Source of the DNA: Candidatus Saccharibacteria bacterium oral taxon 488
Lineage (GTDB): Bacteria > Patescibacteriota > Saccharimonadia > Saccharimonadales > Saccharimonadaceae
DNA: 64,000 nucleotides
Reading direction: 5' to 3'
Assembly (NCBI GenBank): GCA_013099195.1
Contig: CP039999.1
Location: 744,001 to 808,000, forward strand
The position numbers and the translations under genes were made by a program. This document shows, one piece after another, positions 8,914 through 18,023 of this stretch. The notes beneath the pieces were generated by a model. That model ran no database searches, was not told the origin of the DNA, and worked only from the letters and a program-made list of their open reading frames with translations. Within the stretch, counting starts at the first letter, position 1. Each line of letters starts with the position of its first letter.

Positions 8914-10440
8914 TTACTTCACCAGCTGTAGTCGCTCAACCAGCCAGTCTCTTGGCAGGATCGACAAGAACCAGCCAGCACGCGGGCCGGAATCTTTGCC
9001 AATGAGCACGCGGTAGATGGTGGTGAAGAGTTCCCGCGGCGACAGTAAACCGCTTTCCTTGTAGGTGTAAATTGCTTGATGAAACCAATTACCATCAGCC
9101 TCAGCCGGCGCCCCGGCGATGTCGTCAGCTAATCGCCGCAGGTATTCTTTTTGTTCTGGCGAAAACTCATCGGGACGCACCTCGTCCGCCAGGCGAAACT
9201 TCAATGACTCAGGCGCCCACTTTTCCAGCCACCGACTGACATAGCCTAGTTCCGTAATAATCACCGTCTCTTCCTCATCGACGATGCGGGCATATTCCGG
9301 ACTGCGCCGCAAAATTTCTACCGTTTTTGCCGTGTCGCACAGCGCTGCTTGGTATGAAATGACGAGATGCGAGAATGGAATTGAGCTGACTGCTGGCTGA
9401 TCTAGCCCGTCAGTACACAAGAATAATAGCTGTTCGTCGAGCTCATTTTGTGGATGCTGCTTCATCGCCGCGAAGTCGTCAACCAGCCGCACCAGGCTAT
9501 CGGTCTCGTCAAAATACAGCCGCTTGGCCGGCGAATACCGGAGCATGAAATAGCGCACCACTTCAGGCGGCAACATATCGACGACATCGTGCGCATTCAC
9601 GCCGGTGCCTTTGCTGGCGCTCATCTTTTTGGTATCACCAGTGCGATTAATAAAGTCGTACGGCACCGGTACTGGCGCATCAATGTTATAAACCTCGCGG
9701 GCGATCCGCTTACCGGTATCATACGAGCCGCCCTTCGTGGCGTGATCACGACCGAACGGCTCAACATCAACCCCGAGCAACCACCACCGCCCCGGCCAGT
9801 CCAGTCGCCAGTCCAGCTTCACCTGCCCGTCGTCATACCGAACTGTGTGCTCCGAGTCATCGTGGCTACGATAGGTGATCGTTTTAGCATCGCTATCCAT
9901 GCTGATGAACCGGCGATTTTTCAGCCGACCATGCTCCATGATCTGAATTGGCGACCACTGGTCATCCAGCTGCCGGCCCGATACCTCCTGGATGGCCGAC
10001 TTGGCTTTGCCAATGCGTTTCAGTGAGCGCTCGATGGCCGGCACAAAAAACCCGCTCCGATACTTATCGCTAGCATAGATCACGTCCATGGTGACGCCAA
10101 TTTTATCAGCACTGTCAAGAAATGGCTTCAGGCAAAAATCCCCCCACGAACCGTACCGATCATCTGGCGAGGGCACCGTGCAGAGCGGCATACCCAAGTA
10201 CTGCTCGTAACTAGCTGGCAAATTAACCGGTACTTTACGAAAGGCGTCCAGGTTATCCGAAACGTGAACGTGGCGCGCCCGAATGCCTGCTTGCTTCAGC
10301 GCCCGCACTACGGCGTCAGCGATAACGATTTCGCGCAAATGCCCCACATGATACACCCCCGACGGTGACGCACCCGAAGAAACGAGTACCTCTTTATCTA
10401 CACTTTGAAACTGATCTACGATATCATCAAGCCACTTCAT
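8914..10440 (-). CDS. lysK: Class I lysyl-tRNA synthetase
   Basis: 508 residues. It has the class I Rossmann fold with HVGH at residues 31-34 (HIGH motif, preceded by SSGASPSG) and KMSAS at 272-276 (KKMSASKG). This matches the archaeal-type class I LysRS, which charges tRNA-Lys with lysine using ATP and is unrelated to the common class II LysS. The length is normal and both catalytic motifs are intact. TATAAT (10448-10453) ends 7 nt before the ATG with no ribosome binding site, so the transcript is probably leaderless. It diverges from a hypothetical gene with only 17 bp between the start codons. The C-terminal ~150 residues are helical, as expected for anticodon recognition. Confidence 0.93.
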   Translation of the reverse strand: MKWLDDIVDQFQSVDKEVLVSSGASPSGVYHVGHLREIVIADAVVRALKQAGIRARHVHVSDNLDAFRKVPVNLPASYEQYLGMPLCTVPSPDDRYGSWGDFCLKPFLDSADKIGVTMDVIYASDKYRSGFFVPAIERSLKRIGKAKSAIQEVSGRQLDDQWSPIQIMEHGRLKNRRFISMDSDAKTITYRSHDDSEHTVRYDDGQVKLDWRLDWPGRWWLLGVDVEPFGRDHATKGGSYDTGKRIAREVYNIDAPVPVPYDFINRTGDTKKMSASKGTGVNAHDVVDMLPPEVVRYFMLRYSPAKRLYFDETDSLVRLVDDFAAMKQHPQNELDEQLLFLCTDGLDQPAVSSIPFSHLVISYQAALCDTAKTVEILRRSPEYARIVDEEETVIITELGYVSRWLEKWAPESLKFRLADEVRPDEFSPEQKEYLRRLADDIAGAPAEADGNWFHQAIYTYKESGLLSPRELFTTIYRVLIGKDSGPRAGWFLSILPRDWLVERLQLVK

Positions 10441-10446
10441 ATGTGC

Positions 10447-10453
10447 TATTATA
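10447..10453. promoter_or_regulatory. Overlapping symmetric -10 elements between lysK and the gene at 10458
   Basis: The 7-mer TATTATA reads TATTAT on the plus strand (5 nt before ATG 10458) and TATAAT on the minus strand (7 nt before the lysK ATG at 10440). One AT-rich core could serve both directions. Confidence 0.5.
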
Positions 10454-10457
10454 CATC

Positions 10458-10999
10458 ATGAATATTATTCTGCACATTAGCCCAACCATTCGCCTTATGA
10501 ATATTCAAAAAGCAGTTATCTTATTCGAGAAGATCCGCGACTTGCCATACGGAACAAGTGGTAATAATGGGAGGTGGTCATGCTACCAAAAATGCGTGTA
10601 TTTACAGCGAGAATTACAAAAAGTTGACATAGCAAGCCAGTTGTTAATTGGCGTATTTAATTGGCAGGATTTACCAATACCTGATCGTATTCTTAAACTA
10701 CGTCAATGTCGAAACGAGCGACACGTTATGCTTCGTGTATTTATTAATGGATCAGTCTGCGACATTGACCCATCAGTTGATAACAAACTCGTATCAATTT
10801 TACCAATATCTCAATGGGATGGAATTTCGAGTACGATAACTATGGCACCGCTCAAACATCTGCGAATCTACCAACCACATTCCCTACACGAGCGTATTTC
10901 ATCGCGATTGCGACATCAATTCTTCGGTTGTAATCCTGAGAAGTTTTACACTGAACTCGATTCGTGGCTAACAGCATATAGAACTAAGTCTGGATTAAC
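10458..10999 (+). CDS. Hypothetical protein with possible transglutaminase-like Cys-His-Asp set
   Basis: About 180 residues from ATG 10458 (MNIILHISPT); the stop is the TAA just before position 11007. I do not recognise a named family. A Cys pair in SCYQKC (residues 42 and 46), His89 in ERHVMLRV and Asp102/Asp104 in CDIDPSVD occur in the order and spacing seen in transglutaminase-like cysteine enzymes. The stretch QLLIGVFNWQDLPIPDRIL reads like a conserved core. The function is therefore only suggested. There is no signal peptide or membrane segment. A later in-frame ATG at 10497 is an alternative start. It is divergent from lysK and shares its promoter core. Confidence 0.55.
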
Positions 11000-11046
11000 A
11001 GAATAAGAGCAGGAATGGTAGCTACCCTACCGCCAACTCTCAAATT

Positions 11047-12165
11047 TCATTCCCACCGAAACAGCTTAATCGCAGCGACATAGATAACGAGAGTCCAGGC
11101 GGCGACAGCACCGATTTGCGGCAGGGCCTCGATAAAACTGGCATGCTCAGTCATGATCAAACGGAAACCATCAGTAATCGGCGTCATCGGGATAAACTGG
11201 GCGGCACCGCGTAACCACTCTGGGAACATGTACAGCGGGAAGAATGCACCAGACAAGAACATCATCGGGAAAGAAAGTAAGTTGCTCAGCGGTGCGGACT
11301 GATTTTCATTCTTTGCCCAGCCGCCGATCAACAGGCCCAAGCCTACCATCATAAAGGCCGCCAGCACCGCCATAAGGACAAAGAGCCCCCAATCGCCGCG
11401 CATATTAAATTGGAACATCAACATGCCAACGACAACCATCATAGTCAGGCTAAGCAGCGAAATAATCGTGTAGTGAATCGCCATAGAAATAATCAGCTGA
11501 CCCGAGGTAAACGGCGCCGCGCGCAGTCGGCGGTAGGAGCCACGCTGCTTTTCGGCCGGCATCTGGTTGGCTAGACCAAAGATGCCCATACTCATTAAAC
11601 TAAATGCCAGCAGTCCAGTAAAGGTATAGTCAAATGGTTTCAACCGCTCGTCGCCGACCGCTTTACCGGCAGCCTTGAGCGGCGCTTCTGGCTGACCCAA
11701 ATGCTTGTTTATTTCATTGGCAATCTGATTCATCACTGCTGTCAAGGCGCTACCAGTTTGCTCGGAACCTTTGGCGTACAGAACGTTGATTGTACCAGTC
11801 GGGCGAGCATCTCTGCCCTCACCCTTCACTTCGCCAAAATCACTTGGCAGTTCAATGACGCCGTTCAATTCCGAACGCTTCATCTTCTCACGGGCCTCGT
11901 CCATATCCTTGACGTCTTTGATCCTAAGAATCGAATCTTTGGCATTGTCTTTGACGCCTTTGACGAAATTTTTAGCAAATTCCGTCTGCGAATTATTGAT
12001 AATCGCAATGTCAAAGCTGGTCGATTGATTATTAAAAATCGAACCGAATACCAACAAAAAGATGAGCGGAAACAGGAAGGTAAAGAACAGCGACATTTTA
12101 TCGCGGATGAAACGTTTTTGTTGGGCGCGCACTTGCCCGAATACACCAGTCCAATATTTTTTCAT
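11047..12165 (-). CDS. ABC-2 type transporter permease
   Basis: 372 residues. One N-terminal helix (FFTFLFPLIFLLVFGSIF) is followed by a large extracytoplasmic domain (residues ~50-180, with NVLYAKGSEQTGSAL) and five further helices in the C-terminal half, the ABC2_membrane_3 layout. The EKQRGSYRRLRAAPFTSGQLI coupling segment is well conserved with drug and polysaccharide exporters such as YbhR/YhfS types. It starts one base after the stop of the ATPase gene upstream, so both are made from one message. It would form a membrane exporter with that ATPase; the substrate is unknown. Confidence 0.85.
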   Translation of the reverse strand: MKKYWTGVFGQVRAQQKRFIRDKMSLFFTFLFPLIFLLVFGSIFNNQSTSFDIAIINNSQTEFAKNFVKGVKDNAKDSILRIKDVKDMDEAREKMKRSELNGVIELPSDFGEVKGEGRDARPTGTINVLYAKGSEQTGSALTAVMNQIANEINKHLGQPEAPLKAAGKAVGDERLKPFDYTFTGLLAFSLMSMGIFGLANQMPAEKQRGSYRRLRAAPFTSGQLIISMAIHYTIISLLSLTMMVVVGMLMFQFNMRGDWGLFVLMAVLAAFMMVGLGLLIGGWAKNENQSAPLSNLLSFPMMFLSGAFFPLYMFPEWLRGAAQFIPMTPITDGFRLIMTEHASFIEALPQIGAVAAWTLVIYVAAIKLFRWE

Positions 12166-12166
12166 A

Positions 12167-12931
12167 CTAATCCCGAATCGCCTTTCCTGTTAAATCAATA
12201 AATACGTCCTCTAGGTTCGCTTGCTCGACGACTTGCTTTTTCTTGAAACCGCGCGCCAGCAGCTGCTGGATCAGATTATGCGGCGTGTCAATGGTGATGA
12301 TTTTACCATTGTCCATAATCGCCAAGCGATCGCACAGCAATTCAGCCTCGTCCATGTAATGAGTTGTCAGCACGACAGTAATACCTTCATCGCGAATCTC
12401 TTTAATCAAATCCCAGAGATTGCGGCGAGCCTGCGGATCCAGCCCAGTGGTCGGCTCATCGAGAAATAGCACCGTCGGGTTATTGACCAGCGTCGAAGCG
12501 ATAGCGAAGCGTTGCTTTTGCCCGCCTGAGAGCTGCTCGACATAGCTTTTGGCTTTGTCGGTCAACTGCACCTTGGCGAGTAGTGCGTCGGCGTCAACCG
12601 TCTGGCCATACAGGCTAGCAAACATTTTCAATTGTTCGCGCAGGGTCAGCTTGTCGTAAAACGTTGTCGATTGTAGCTGGATGCCGATGATGTTTTTAAT
12701 GTGCTTCGGCTGCTTAGCAACATCAATCCCGTCGATAGTCGCCGTACCGCCGTCAATCGGCCGGAGCGCCTCCAGCATCTCTAGCGTCGTCGTCTTGCCG
12801 GCACCGTTGGGACCGAGGATACCAAAGATCTCGCCTTTCTTGACCTCAAACGACACGCCATCAACAACATTTTTGCCGCTATAGGTCTTGACGAGTTGGT
12901 CAACTGTTATGATTGGTTCAGGTTGAGCCAT
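12167..12931 (-). CDS. ABC transporter ATPase (ABC-2 / DrrA type)
   Basis: 254 residues with all nucleotide-binding motifs: Walker A GPNGAGKT near residue 38, Q-loop with IQLQ, signature LSGGQKQRF near residue 134, Walker B VLFLDEPTTGLD and H-loop TTHYMDEAE. The C-terminal tail carries ANLEDVFIDLTGKAIRD, typical of drug and antibiotic exporter ATPases in the DrrA/CcmA group. It powers the permease encoded directly downstream. An AAAGGAG ribosome binding site precedes the ATG, and a TATACA element lies about 35 nt upstream, so this operon has a leader. Confidence 0.93.
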   Translation of the reverse strand: MAQPEPIITVDQLVKTYSGKNVVDGVSFEVKKGEIFGILGPNGAGKTTTLEMLEALRPIDGGTATIDGIDVAKQPKHIKNIIGIQLQSTTFYDKLTLREQLKMFASLYGQTVDADALLAKVQLTDKAKSYVEQLSGGQKQRFAIASTLVNNPTVLFLDEPTTGLDPQARRNLWDLIKEIRDEGITVVLTTHYMDEAELLCDRLAIMDNGKIITIDTPHNLIQQLLARGFKKKQVVEQANLEDVFIDLTGKAIRD

Positions 12932-13077
12932 GTATAACTCCTTTCCGCGCTCTATTTCAGCACTGTATACCTTAAATGATAGAGTGACTCCCTGCCAAGC
13001 TATCTATTATCTAGTAATTATAGCACTCCAGGCGGGCGATGCAACCGAGGGATCTAGCCAAGCCGATACGATACCGC

Positions 13078-13083
13078 TATACT
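13078..13083 (+). promoter_or_regulatory. -10 element of the CHAP-domain gene, decides its start
   Basis: TATACT followed by 6 nt and ATG 13090. An upstream in-frame ATG at 13039 would lie before the expected transcription start. Confidence 0.6.
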
Positions 13084-13089
13084 AGCTAT

Positions 13090-13746
13090 ATGCCAAAGAA
13101 ACCCGAACTCTCTATCACGCGGCCGCAGAGTCGTCTCAGGAAACGATACGTATTTGCGCTGGTGCTGATACCATTGATCGCTGTTTGTATCAGTCTCGGC
13201 GTGCTGTACTGGCCAAAGATTGCTCATAAACTTCATTCGCTAAGGGTCGCCAGTAGCGTCGATCCGTCACGCGGCGAGGCGACATTCCCGCAGATTGATA
13301 CCATAAATTTACACCCAACCCGGCAAAAAATTATCAGCCTCGCCAAAACTGAATTCGAAGCACAGTCCGCTGGCACCAAGTTCAGCCAGGGCGTCCGTGA
13401 AGCTTGGTGCGCTGACTTTGTGAGTTGGGTCATGCAGCAGGCGAACGCGCCATTAAAGAATCCGCACACTGGTGGCTGGCGCATTCCAGGAACGTTTACC
13501 TTGCGTGAATATTACGAAGCAGCCGGTCGATTCAAGCCCGTCACCTCTGGCTATCAACCGCGTCCAGGTGATGTGGCAATTTATCGTGGCTCGCCGGTGT
13601 TTGGCGACCATACGAATATTGTCCTCAAAAATAACGACGGCGTTCTGACCACTGTTGGCGGTAATGAAATGAACCGTATCCGCGTATTCACCAACCACGA
13701 TAAGCGCTACGATGGGCTGCTGGGATATGGCGTGCTAGCAGAATAA
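13090..13746 (+). CDS. Membrane-anchored CHAP-domain peptidoglycan hydrolase
   Basis: 218 residues from ATG 13090. A basic start is followed by one hydrophobic helix (residues ~20-41, VFALVLIPLIAVCISLGVLY), placing the rest outside the cell. The CHAP domain has the catalytic Cys107 in REAWCADFVSW, His174 in GDHTNIVLK and a polar third residue in TTVGGNEMNR, with GDVAIYRG before the His. CHAP enzymes cut peptidoglycan as amidases or endopeptidases. In an epibiont such an enzyme could act on its own wall or on a host wall; sequence alone does not decide. An isolated gene with its own leaderless promoter. Confidence 0.85.
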   Translation: MPKKPELSITRPQSRLRKRYVFALVLIPLIAVCISLGVLYWPKIAHKLHSLRVASSVDPSRGEATFPQIDTINLHPTRQKIISLAKTEFEAQSAGTKFSQGVREAWCADFVSWVMQQANAPLKNPHTGGWRIPGTFTLREYYEAAGRFKPVTSGYQPRPGDVAIYRGSPVFGDHTNIVLKNNDGVLTTVGGNEMNRIRVFTNHDKRYDGLLGYGVLAE

Positions 13747-13816
13747 TAAAAACCCAGAACTAACACCCAATTACAATTATAATATCGCACCTAACCGAGT
13801 AGCCGCAGTAGCGACA

Positions 13817-14389
13817 TTACGCCGCGTGACTTGCCGCTAGCAAAAACGCCACCAATGCATCGGGCTGCTGCTCAGCCAGCCACGTTACGGCGTCAACGAT
13901 AGCGTCCTTGTTTGTGCCACCATTTTTGAGCTCCTCGAGGAGGCGTTTGACCGTCCGCTGCGTCTGACCATCATACCGATCGAGGCGCATCGCCTGAGTA
14001 ACTTGCTTGACCTGCTCGTCGCTGAGCGCAACGTAGGGCGAGACCACTTCGTGCGCATGCTTGGGACTGCGCTTGGCGGCTTCGGCTTTGCGTTGGAGGT
14101 TTTCGAGGCCTTCAATCGTCGCCCGCATCAAGGCCTCCGCCTCGTCCATACCACGCTGATAGGCCTGAGCAAATTCCTCAGAATTATCCCCGCCCTCGGA
14201 AACAATTGCCGGCAAAAACTCGATCCGCATCACTCGGTGCATATAGGCGTCGCCCATTTCCTCACCGGTCGCCATCACCTCACTCCACCAGGCGACAAAC
14301 CGCGAATTCTCAGGATCGTGCAGCTCGCGCATAGCCGGCAGCTGCGCTAATTTATCCTTAAAAAAGTGAATCAGTTTTTTGATATCCAT
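13817..14389 (-). CDS. Conserved-looking hypothetical protein, helical
   Basis: 190 residues with no family that I recognise. It is predicted mostly helical and charged, with no membrane segment, signal peptide or cysteine pattern. Aromatic positions cluster near residues 33-35 (FVAWWSEVM). The C-terminal ~60 residues (LSDEQVKQVTQAMRLDRYDGQTQRTVKRLLEELKNGG...) read like an ANTAR- or EF-like helical bundle without key residues. Coding is supported by the long frame, codon usage like its neighbours and a TATAAT at 14398-14403, 8 nt before the ATG. It sits between the CHAP gene and the second corA-like gene, in the same direction as the latter. No function is proposed. Confidence 0.6.
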   Translation of the reverse strand: MDIKKLIHFFKDKLAQLPAMRELHDPENSRFVAWWSEVMATGEEMGDAYMHRVMRIEFLPAIVSEGGDNSEEFAQAYQRGMDEAEALMRATIEGLENLQRKAEAAKRSPKHAHEVVSPYVALSDEQVKQVTQAMRLDRYDGQTQRTVKRLLEELKNGGTNKDAIVDAVTWLAEQQPDALVAFLLAASHAA

Positions 14390-14446
14390 GTCGCTTTATT
14401 ATACCCGAAAATAACGGCAAGCACAAGCGCCATCCCGCCGAGGATC

Positions 14447-15355
14447 TCAGCGCCGCTTCAAGAAATAATAGCCAATCGCCAGTGCCGCCAGCGCGCTACC
14501 GCCGATAACCACCCAAAAGGTCACCGGGCTCTCTGCAGCCGGCAAAGGCACATTCATGCCATACAGCCCGGCCACCATCGTCGGGATAGTCAGCGCCACC
14601 GTGATCACCGTTAGCAATCGAATTGTCTCATTCAACCGAGTATCCATCACCGCCCGGTAGCTATCACGCACATTGGTGATGGTTCGCAGCAGCGATTTAC
14701 AACGGCTAATTACCTGCTCGAGGTCGATGGAAATATCTTCGACGTCATCCTTGTCATCATCCTTGAGTCGCAAGCTGCGATTGGCAATCAACCGCTCAAT
14801 CGCCCAGTTCATCGGCAGCAAGGCATCCAGGTAGTCATTTAACTTGCGCTCATATTCGGTCAAGGTGACGATATCACGCGCCCGCAAAGTGTGAATATCG
14901 TCAGTCGCCGCCCGCATTTGGCGATTGATGGTCGCCACCCGCCGCTGGTACTGACTTGATACCGCCTCGATCATCGCCACCACCAGTTCAATCCGCCGCG
15001 ATGTCCGCACCCGCGTCTTATCGATAAACGGCTGCCACAGCCGACCCAAGCTATCGCGCGACAATGTCACCACATACTCTTTGTGAATGCCGAACAAAAT
15101 TGGCGTAGTAAAATCATTAAAATCATCATCCGTATCCGGTAGCCGGGCGATCAAGTACGTCCACTCATCATCAAACTCAATACGCGGCACCTCATGCGGG
15201 TCGAGCGCGTCACTAATCATATCCTCATCCATCCCCAGCGTCAGCAGCTCGGACACTTCCTCTTCGGTTGGCCGTTCGCAGCGCAGCCAACTGCCGCTAC
15301 GCAATGTCTGAATCGGTGCGATCGCCTCGCCTGTTGAATGCAGGTATTCTATCAT
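14447..15355 (-). CDS. CorA-family transporter-like protein (second copy)
   Basis: 302 residues from ATG 15355. It has the CorA plan: a mixed N-terminal domain (with PHEVPRIEFDDEWTYLIARL), a long helical stalk with ETIRLLTVITVALTIP leading to the first membrane helix, then the GMN motif in GLYGMNVPLP, a final helix and a basic end (KRR). It should be a divalent cation channel, probably Mg2+. It is only distantly similar to the copy at 6131-7051, so this is old paralogy rather than recent duplication. The start is moved from the ATG at 15373 to 15355 because TATACT (15362-15367) overlaps the upstream codons and lies 6 nt before 15355. Confidence 0.9.
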   Translation of the reverse strand: MIEYLHSTGEAIAPIQTLRSGSWLRCERPTEEEVSELLTLGMDEDMISDALDPHEVPRIEFDDEWTYLIARLPDTDDDFNDFTTPILFGIHKEYVVTLSRDSLGRLWQPFIDKTRVRTSRRIELVVAMIEAVSSQYQRRVATINRQMRAATDDIHTLRARDIVTLTEYERKLNDYLDALLPMNWAIERLIANRSLRLKDDDKDDVEDISIDLEQVISRCKSLLRTITNVRDSYRAVMDTRLNETIRLLTVITVALTIPTMVAGLYGMNVPLPAAESPVTFWVVIGGSALAALAIGYYFLKRR

Positions 15356-15361
15356 GTACTC

Positions 15362-15367
15362 AGTATA
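15362..15367 (-). promoter_or_regulatory. -10 element of the second corA-like gene, decides its start
   Basis: TATACT on the minus strand, 6 nt before ATG 15355 and inside the longer frame from 15373. Confidence 0.6.
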
Positions 15368-15427
15368 GCTCATTTGAAATATTTTGGTACCGGTTAGATG
15401 ACAATAAGCTTGCGGAGGACATCATCA

Positions 15428-15462
15428 AAAACCACCAGCCGAGCTACCCGACTGGTGGTTTT
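15428..15462 (-). terminator. Rho-independent terminator of the arc operon
   Basis: An 11-bp perfect stem (AAAACCACCAG at 15428-15438 with CTGGTGGTTTT at 15452-15462). Read on the minus strand it ends in TTTTT, about 20 nt after the arcC stop. Confidence 0.85.
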
Positions 15463-15483
15463 GAGTGTTTATTTATATGAGCA

Positions 15484-16437
15484 CTAACTCTTGATGCGCG
15501 TACCAGCAGCACCGTTGATAGCGTCAGCGGTTTTTTCGAGCGAGGTGATGATCGCCGTACGCCCCGAAGCGCCGGCCACAAAACTTAACGCCGCCTGGGT
15601 TTTTGGTAGCATTGAGCCAGCCGCAAACTGCCCAGCATCAATATGCTGCTGCAGCTCCTCGGCTGATACTTCGCCAAGCGCCTGCTCCGTCGGCTGACCA
15701 AAATTGACCTTAGCTGCATCAACCGAGGTTAGGATCAATAGTGTGTCCGCCCCGAGTGTGTCCGCCAGTTTGGCCGCACCAAAATCTTTGTCAATCACCG
15801 CCGCCACGCCACTCAATTGACCCGATGCGTCACGCAGCACCGGGATGCCGCCGCCGCCAGTCGAGACCACCAACACGCCAGCGTCAACCAGCGCCTTGAT
15901 AACCGGAGCCTCAACAATCTCCTGAGGCTTTGGTGATGGCACAACGCGCCGCCAGCCACGACCCGAGTCTTCACGCACCGTATAGCCACGCTCGGCCTGT
16001 ACTTTCCTGGCCTCTTCTTCCGAATAGAATGGCCCGATCGGCTTGGTTGGATTTTGAAATGCTGGATCAGCCTGATCAACCACCGTCTGGGTAACGATGC
16101 TCGCTGCATACTTATCATGCACACCACGAGTTGCCAGCGCATCGTGGATTGCTTGCTGCAGCCAAAAACCAATTAGCCCCTGGCTCATCGCACCAGAATC
16201 TTCCAGCGGTAAGCTCGGCACCGCCTCGGTGTTAATCGCTTCCTCGTGTAGGACAATGTTACCGACCTGCGGGCCATTGCCGTGGACAATGGCTACACGG
16301 TGGCCAGCTTGAATCAGCGGCAGGAGCTGGGCAATGGTCTCGTCAGCCACTCGCTGCTGCGCCTGAGACGAGGCCTCGCCCTGACGTTGCAGGGCGTTAC
16401 CTCCAAGCGCGACGACAATAGTTCGCTGCTGATTCAT
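15484..16437 (-). CDS. arcC: Carbamate kinase
   Basis: 317 residues. It begins IVVALGGNALQRQG, with HGNGPQVGNI and STGGGGIPVL, the amino-acid-kinase fold motifs specific to carbamate kinase. It transfers phosphate from carbamoyl phosphate to ADP, the ATP-yielding last step of the arginine deiminase pathway, in the cytoplasm. Its ATG shares an A with the arcD stop (TAATG), so it is translated from the arc message. The length and all key motifs are normal. It is the last gene before the terminator at 15428-15462. Confidence 0.95.
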   Translation of the reverse strand: MNQQRTIVVALGGNALQRQGEASSQAQQRVADETIAQLLPLIQAGHRVAIVHGNGPQVGNIVLHEEAINTEAVPSLPLEDSGAMSQGLIGFWLQQAIHDALATRGVHDKYAASIVTQTVVDQADPAFQNPTKPIGPFYSEEEARKVQAERGYTVREDSGRGWRRVVPSPKPQEIVEAPVIKALVDAGVLVVSTGGGGIPVLRDASGQLSGVAAVIDKDFGAAKLADTLGADTLLILTSVDAAKVNFGQPTEQALGEVSAEELQQHIDAGQFAAGSMLPKTQAALSFVAGASGRTAIITSLEKTADAINGAAGTRIKS

Positions 16438-17990
16438 TAAGCAATGGCTCCGTATACCGTGATAGCTACGAGGCTAATTATCGCAAAGACCACCATGATT
16501 GGCATCGAGCGCTTCAACCATGCACGGTACGACACGCCGGCTAGGGCCAGACCACCCATCAATGAAGCAATGGTTGGGGCCATCATATTCAACAGACCCG
16601 ATGCCGCGGCAAATGCGACAACGATGATCTCCTTGCTGGAGCCGACTAGATCAGCCACCGGCGCAATGACTGGCATAGTTGCCGCCGCTAGACCTGATGA
16701 TGACGGAATGATAAAGCTCATCGGCAAGTAGAAGATATAGGCGAGAATACCAACAAAGCTACCCGCACCCTTCAGTGCAGATTCACCCCAGCTAATGATC
16801 GTGTCTTGGATCGCACCATTCTGCATCACCACGCCAACACCAGCTGCCACTGCAATGATCAGTGCCACACTCAGTAGATCGGCTGTACCCTTCAGGAAGG
16901 TGTCAACAACGAAGACTTCCTCTTTCTTGAATTGGCGATAATAAATCGCTGCGATGACTAAGGTTGACAACAGAAACAGGGTCGAGATCTCGTTGAAGTA
17001 CCACTCACCAAATGGCAAGACATGATCAAGACCCAAGATAGCACCAACGACCGGTAGCCCTGCAAACCATTTATGGATATCGGCGAACAGTGTGATCCCC
17101 CAGTTGCCCCACGGGATAAGCGAGATGATCATCAGTAGGAAAGTGACGCCAAAGACCGCCATCACTGCTTTACGCGGACCGGTAAATTCTGGCACGTTGC
17201 TCATATCAAGTGCGGTGGTGGCTGGCTTGTAGCGAACATCATCTTTATACTTACCAGCCTTTACCTTTGACGCGTATCGCATGGTGAACACGATAGCCGC
17301 GATCAAACAGAGCAGTAAAATTATTGATTGGAGACCCAACACATTACCGAGTGGCACGTCAGCCGACTTGGCAGCGATACCAGTCGAAAATGGATTCAAG
17401 GTCGAGCCAAGCACACCGACGCCACCACCGAGCACGATCACCATCACCGCGGTCATGGCGTTGTAGCCAGCCGCCATCATGATCGGCACCACCAGCGCAT
17501 AAAACGCCACTGCCTCTTCCTGCATGCCGTAGGTGGTACCACCGATAGCGAAGAACGTCATGAGAATTGGGATAAGCCATTTCTCCTTGCCCTTCATCTT
17601 GCGCAGCATGGCACCAAGCGTCGCATCCAGCGCACCAGTCTTCATCGTCACCCCGAGGAAGCCACCGAGGATCAACACGAAGACGATGACGTCGAGCTTC
17701 TCACTCATGCCCTTGATCGGTGCAAGTGCTGCATCCCACAAACCTTGGCGGGAATCAGTGGTTGTCTCGGTGCCGTCATCGGCTTTTTTAGTAGTGACTT
17801 TATCAGTCTGTTTATACGTACCAGCGATGCGCACTGTCTTTTCCGCATCATTTGGATCTGGTTTTGTGTTGTACACACCAGACGGGATAATCCACGTTAG
17901 GACTGCCATCAAGGCAATCACCACAAACAGCACGGTAAAGGCTGAGGGCGAGCGCAGCTTTTTCTTAATTTTTTTCATTTTTTCTACCAT
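16437..17990 (-). CDS. arcD: Arginine/ornithine antiporter of the YfcC/ArcD2 family
   Basis: About 517 residues with roughly 12 membrane helices. The start ...SPSAFTVLFVVIALMAVLTWIIPSGVY and the segments GTTYGMQEEAVAFYALVVP and IPSSSGLAAATMPVIAP identify the YfcC/DcuC-like (ion transporter superfamily) carriers used as arginine-ornithine exchangers in arc operons. It would bring in arginine and export ornithine across the cytoplasmic membrane. I place the start at ATG 17990 because AAAGGAGG sits 8 nt upstream of it. A longer frame begins at 18023 directly after the arcB stop, but its only site is the one inside this frame. Substrate specificity is inferred from the operon. Confidence 0.85.
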   Translation of the reverse strand: MVEKMKKIKKKLRSPSAFTVLFVVIALMAVLTWIIPSGVYNTKPDPNDAEKTVRIAGTYKQTDKVTTKKADDGTETTTDSRQGLWDAALAPIKGMSEKLDVIVFVLILGGFLGVTMKTGALDATLGAMLRKMKGKEKWLIPILMTFFAIGGTTYGMQEEAVAFYALVVPIMMAAGYNAMTAVMVIVLGGGVGVLGSTLNPFSTGIAAKSADVPLGNVLGLQSIILLLCLIAAIVFTMRYASKVKAGKYKDDVRYKPATTALDMSNVPEFTGPRKAVMAVFGVTFLLMIISLIPWGNWGITLFADIHKWFAGLPVVGAILGLDHVLPFGEWYFNEISTLFLLSTLVIAAIYYRQFKKEEVFVVDTFLKGTADLLSVALIIAVAAGVGVVMQNGAIQDTIISWGESALKGAGSFVGILAYIFYLPMSFIIPSSSGLAAATMPVIAPVADLVGSSKEIIVVAFAAASGLLNMMAPTIASLMGGLALAGVSYRAWLKRSMPIMVVFAIISLVAITVYGAIA

Positions 17991-18023
17991 GTCCGGAGCC
18001 TCCTTTACTCCTGTATTAGACAT

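Noticed and set aside
9448..10026. 192-codon plus-strand frame inside lysK
   Set aside because: Antisense shadow of a conserved synthetase; no start signals and no independent domain.
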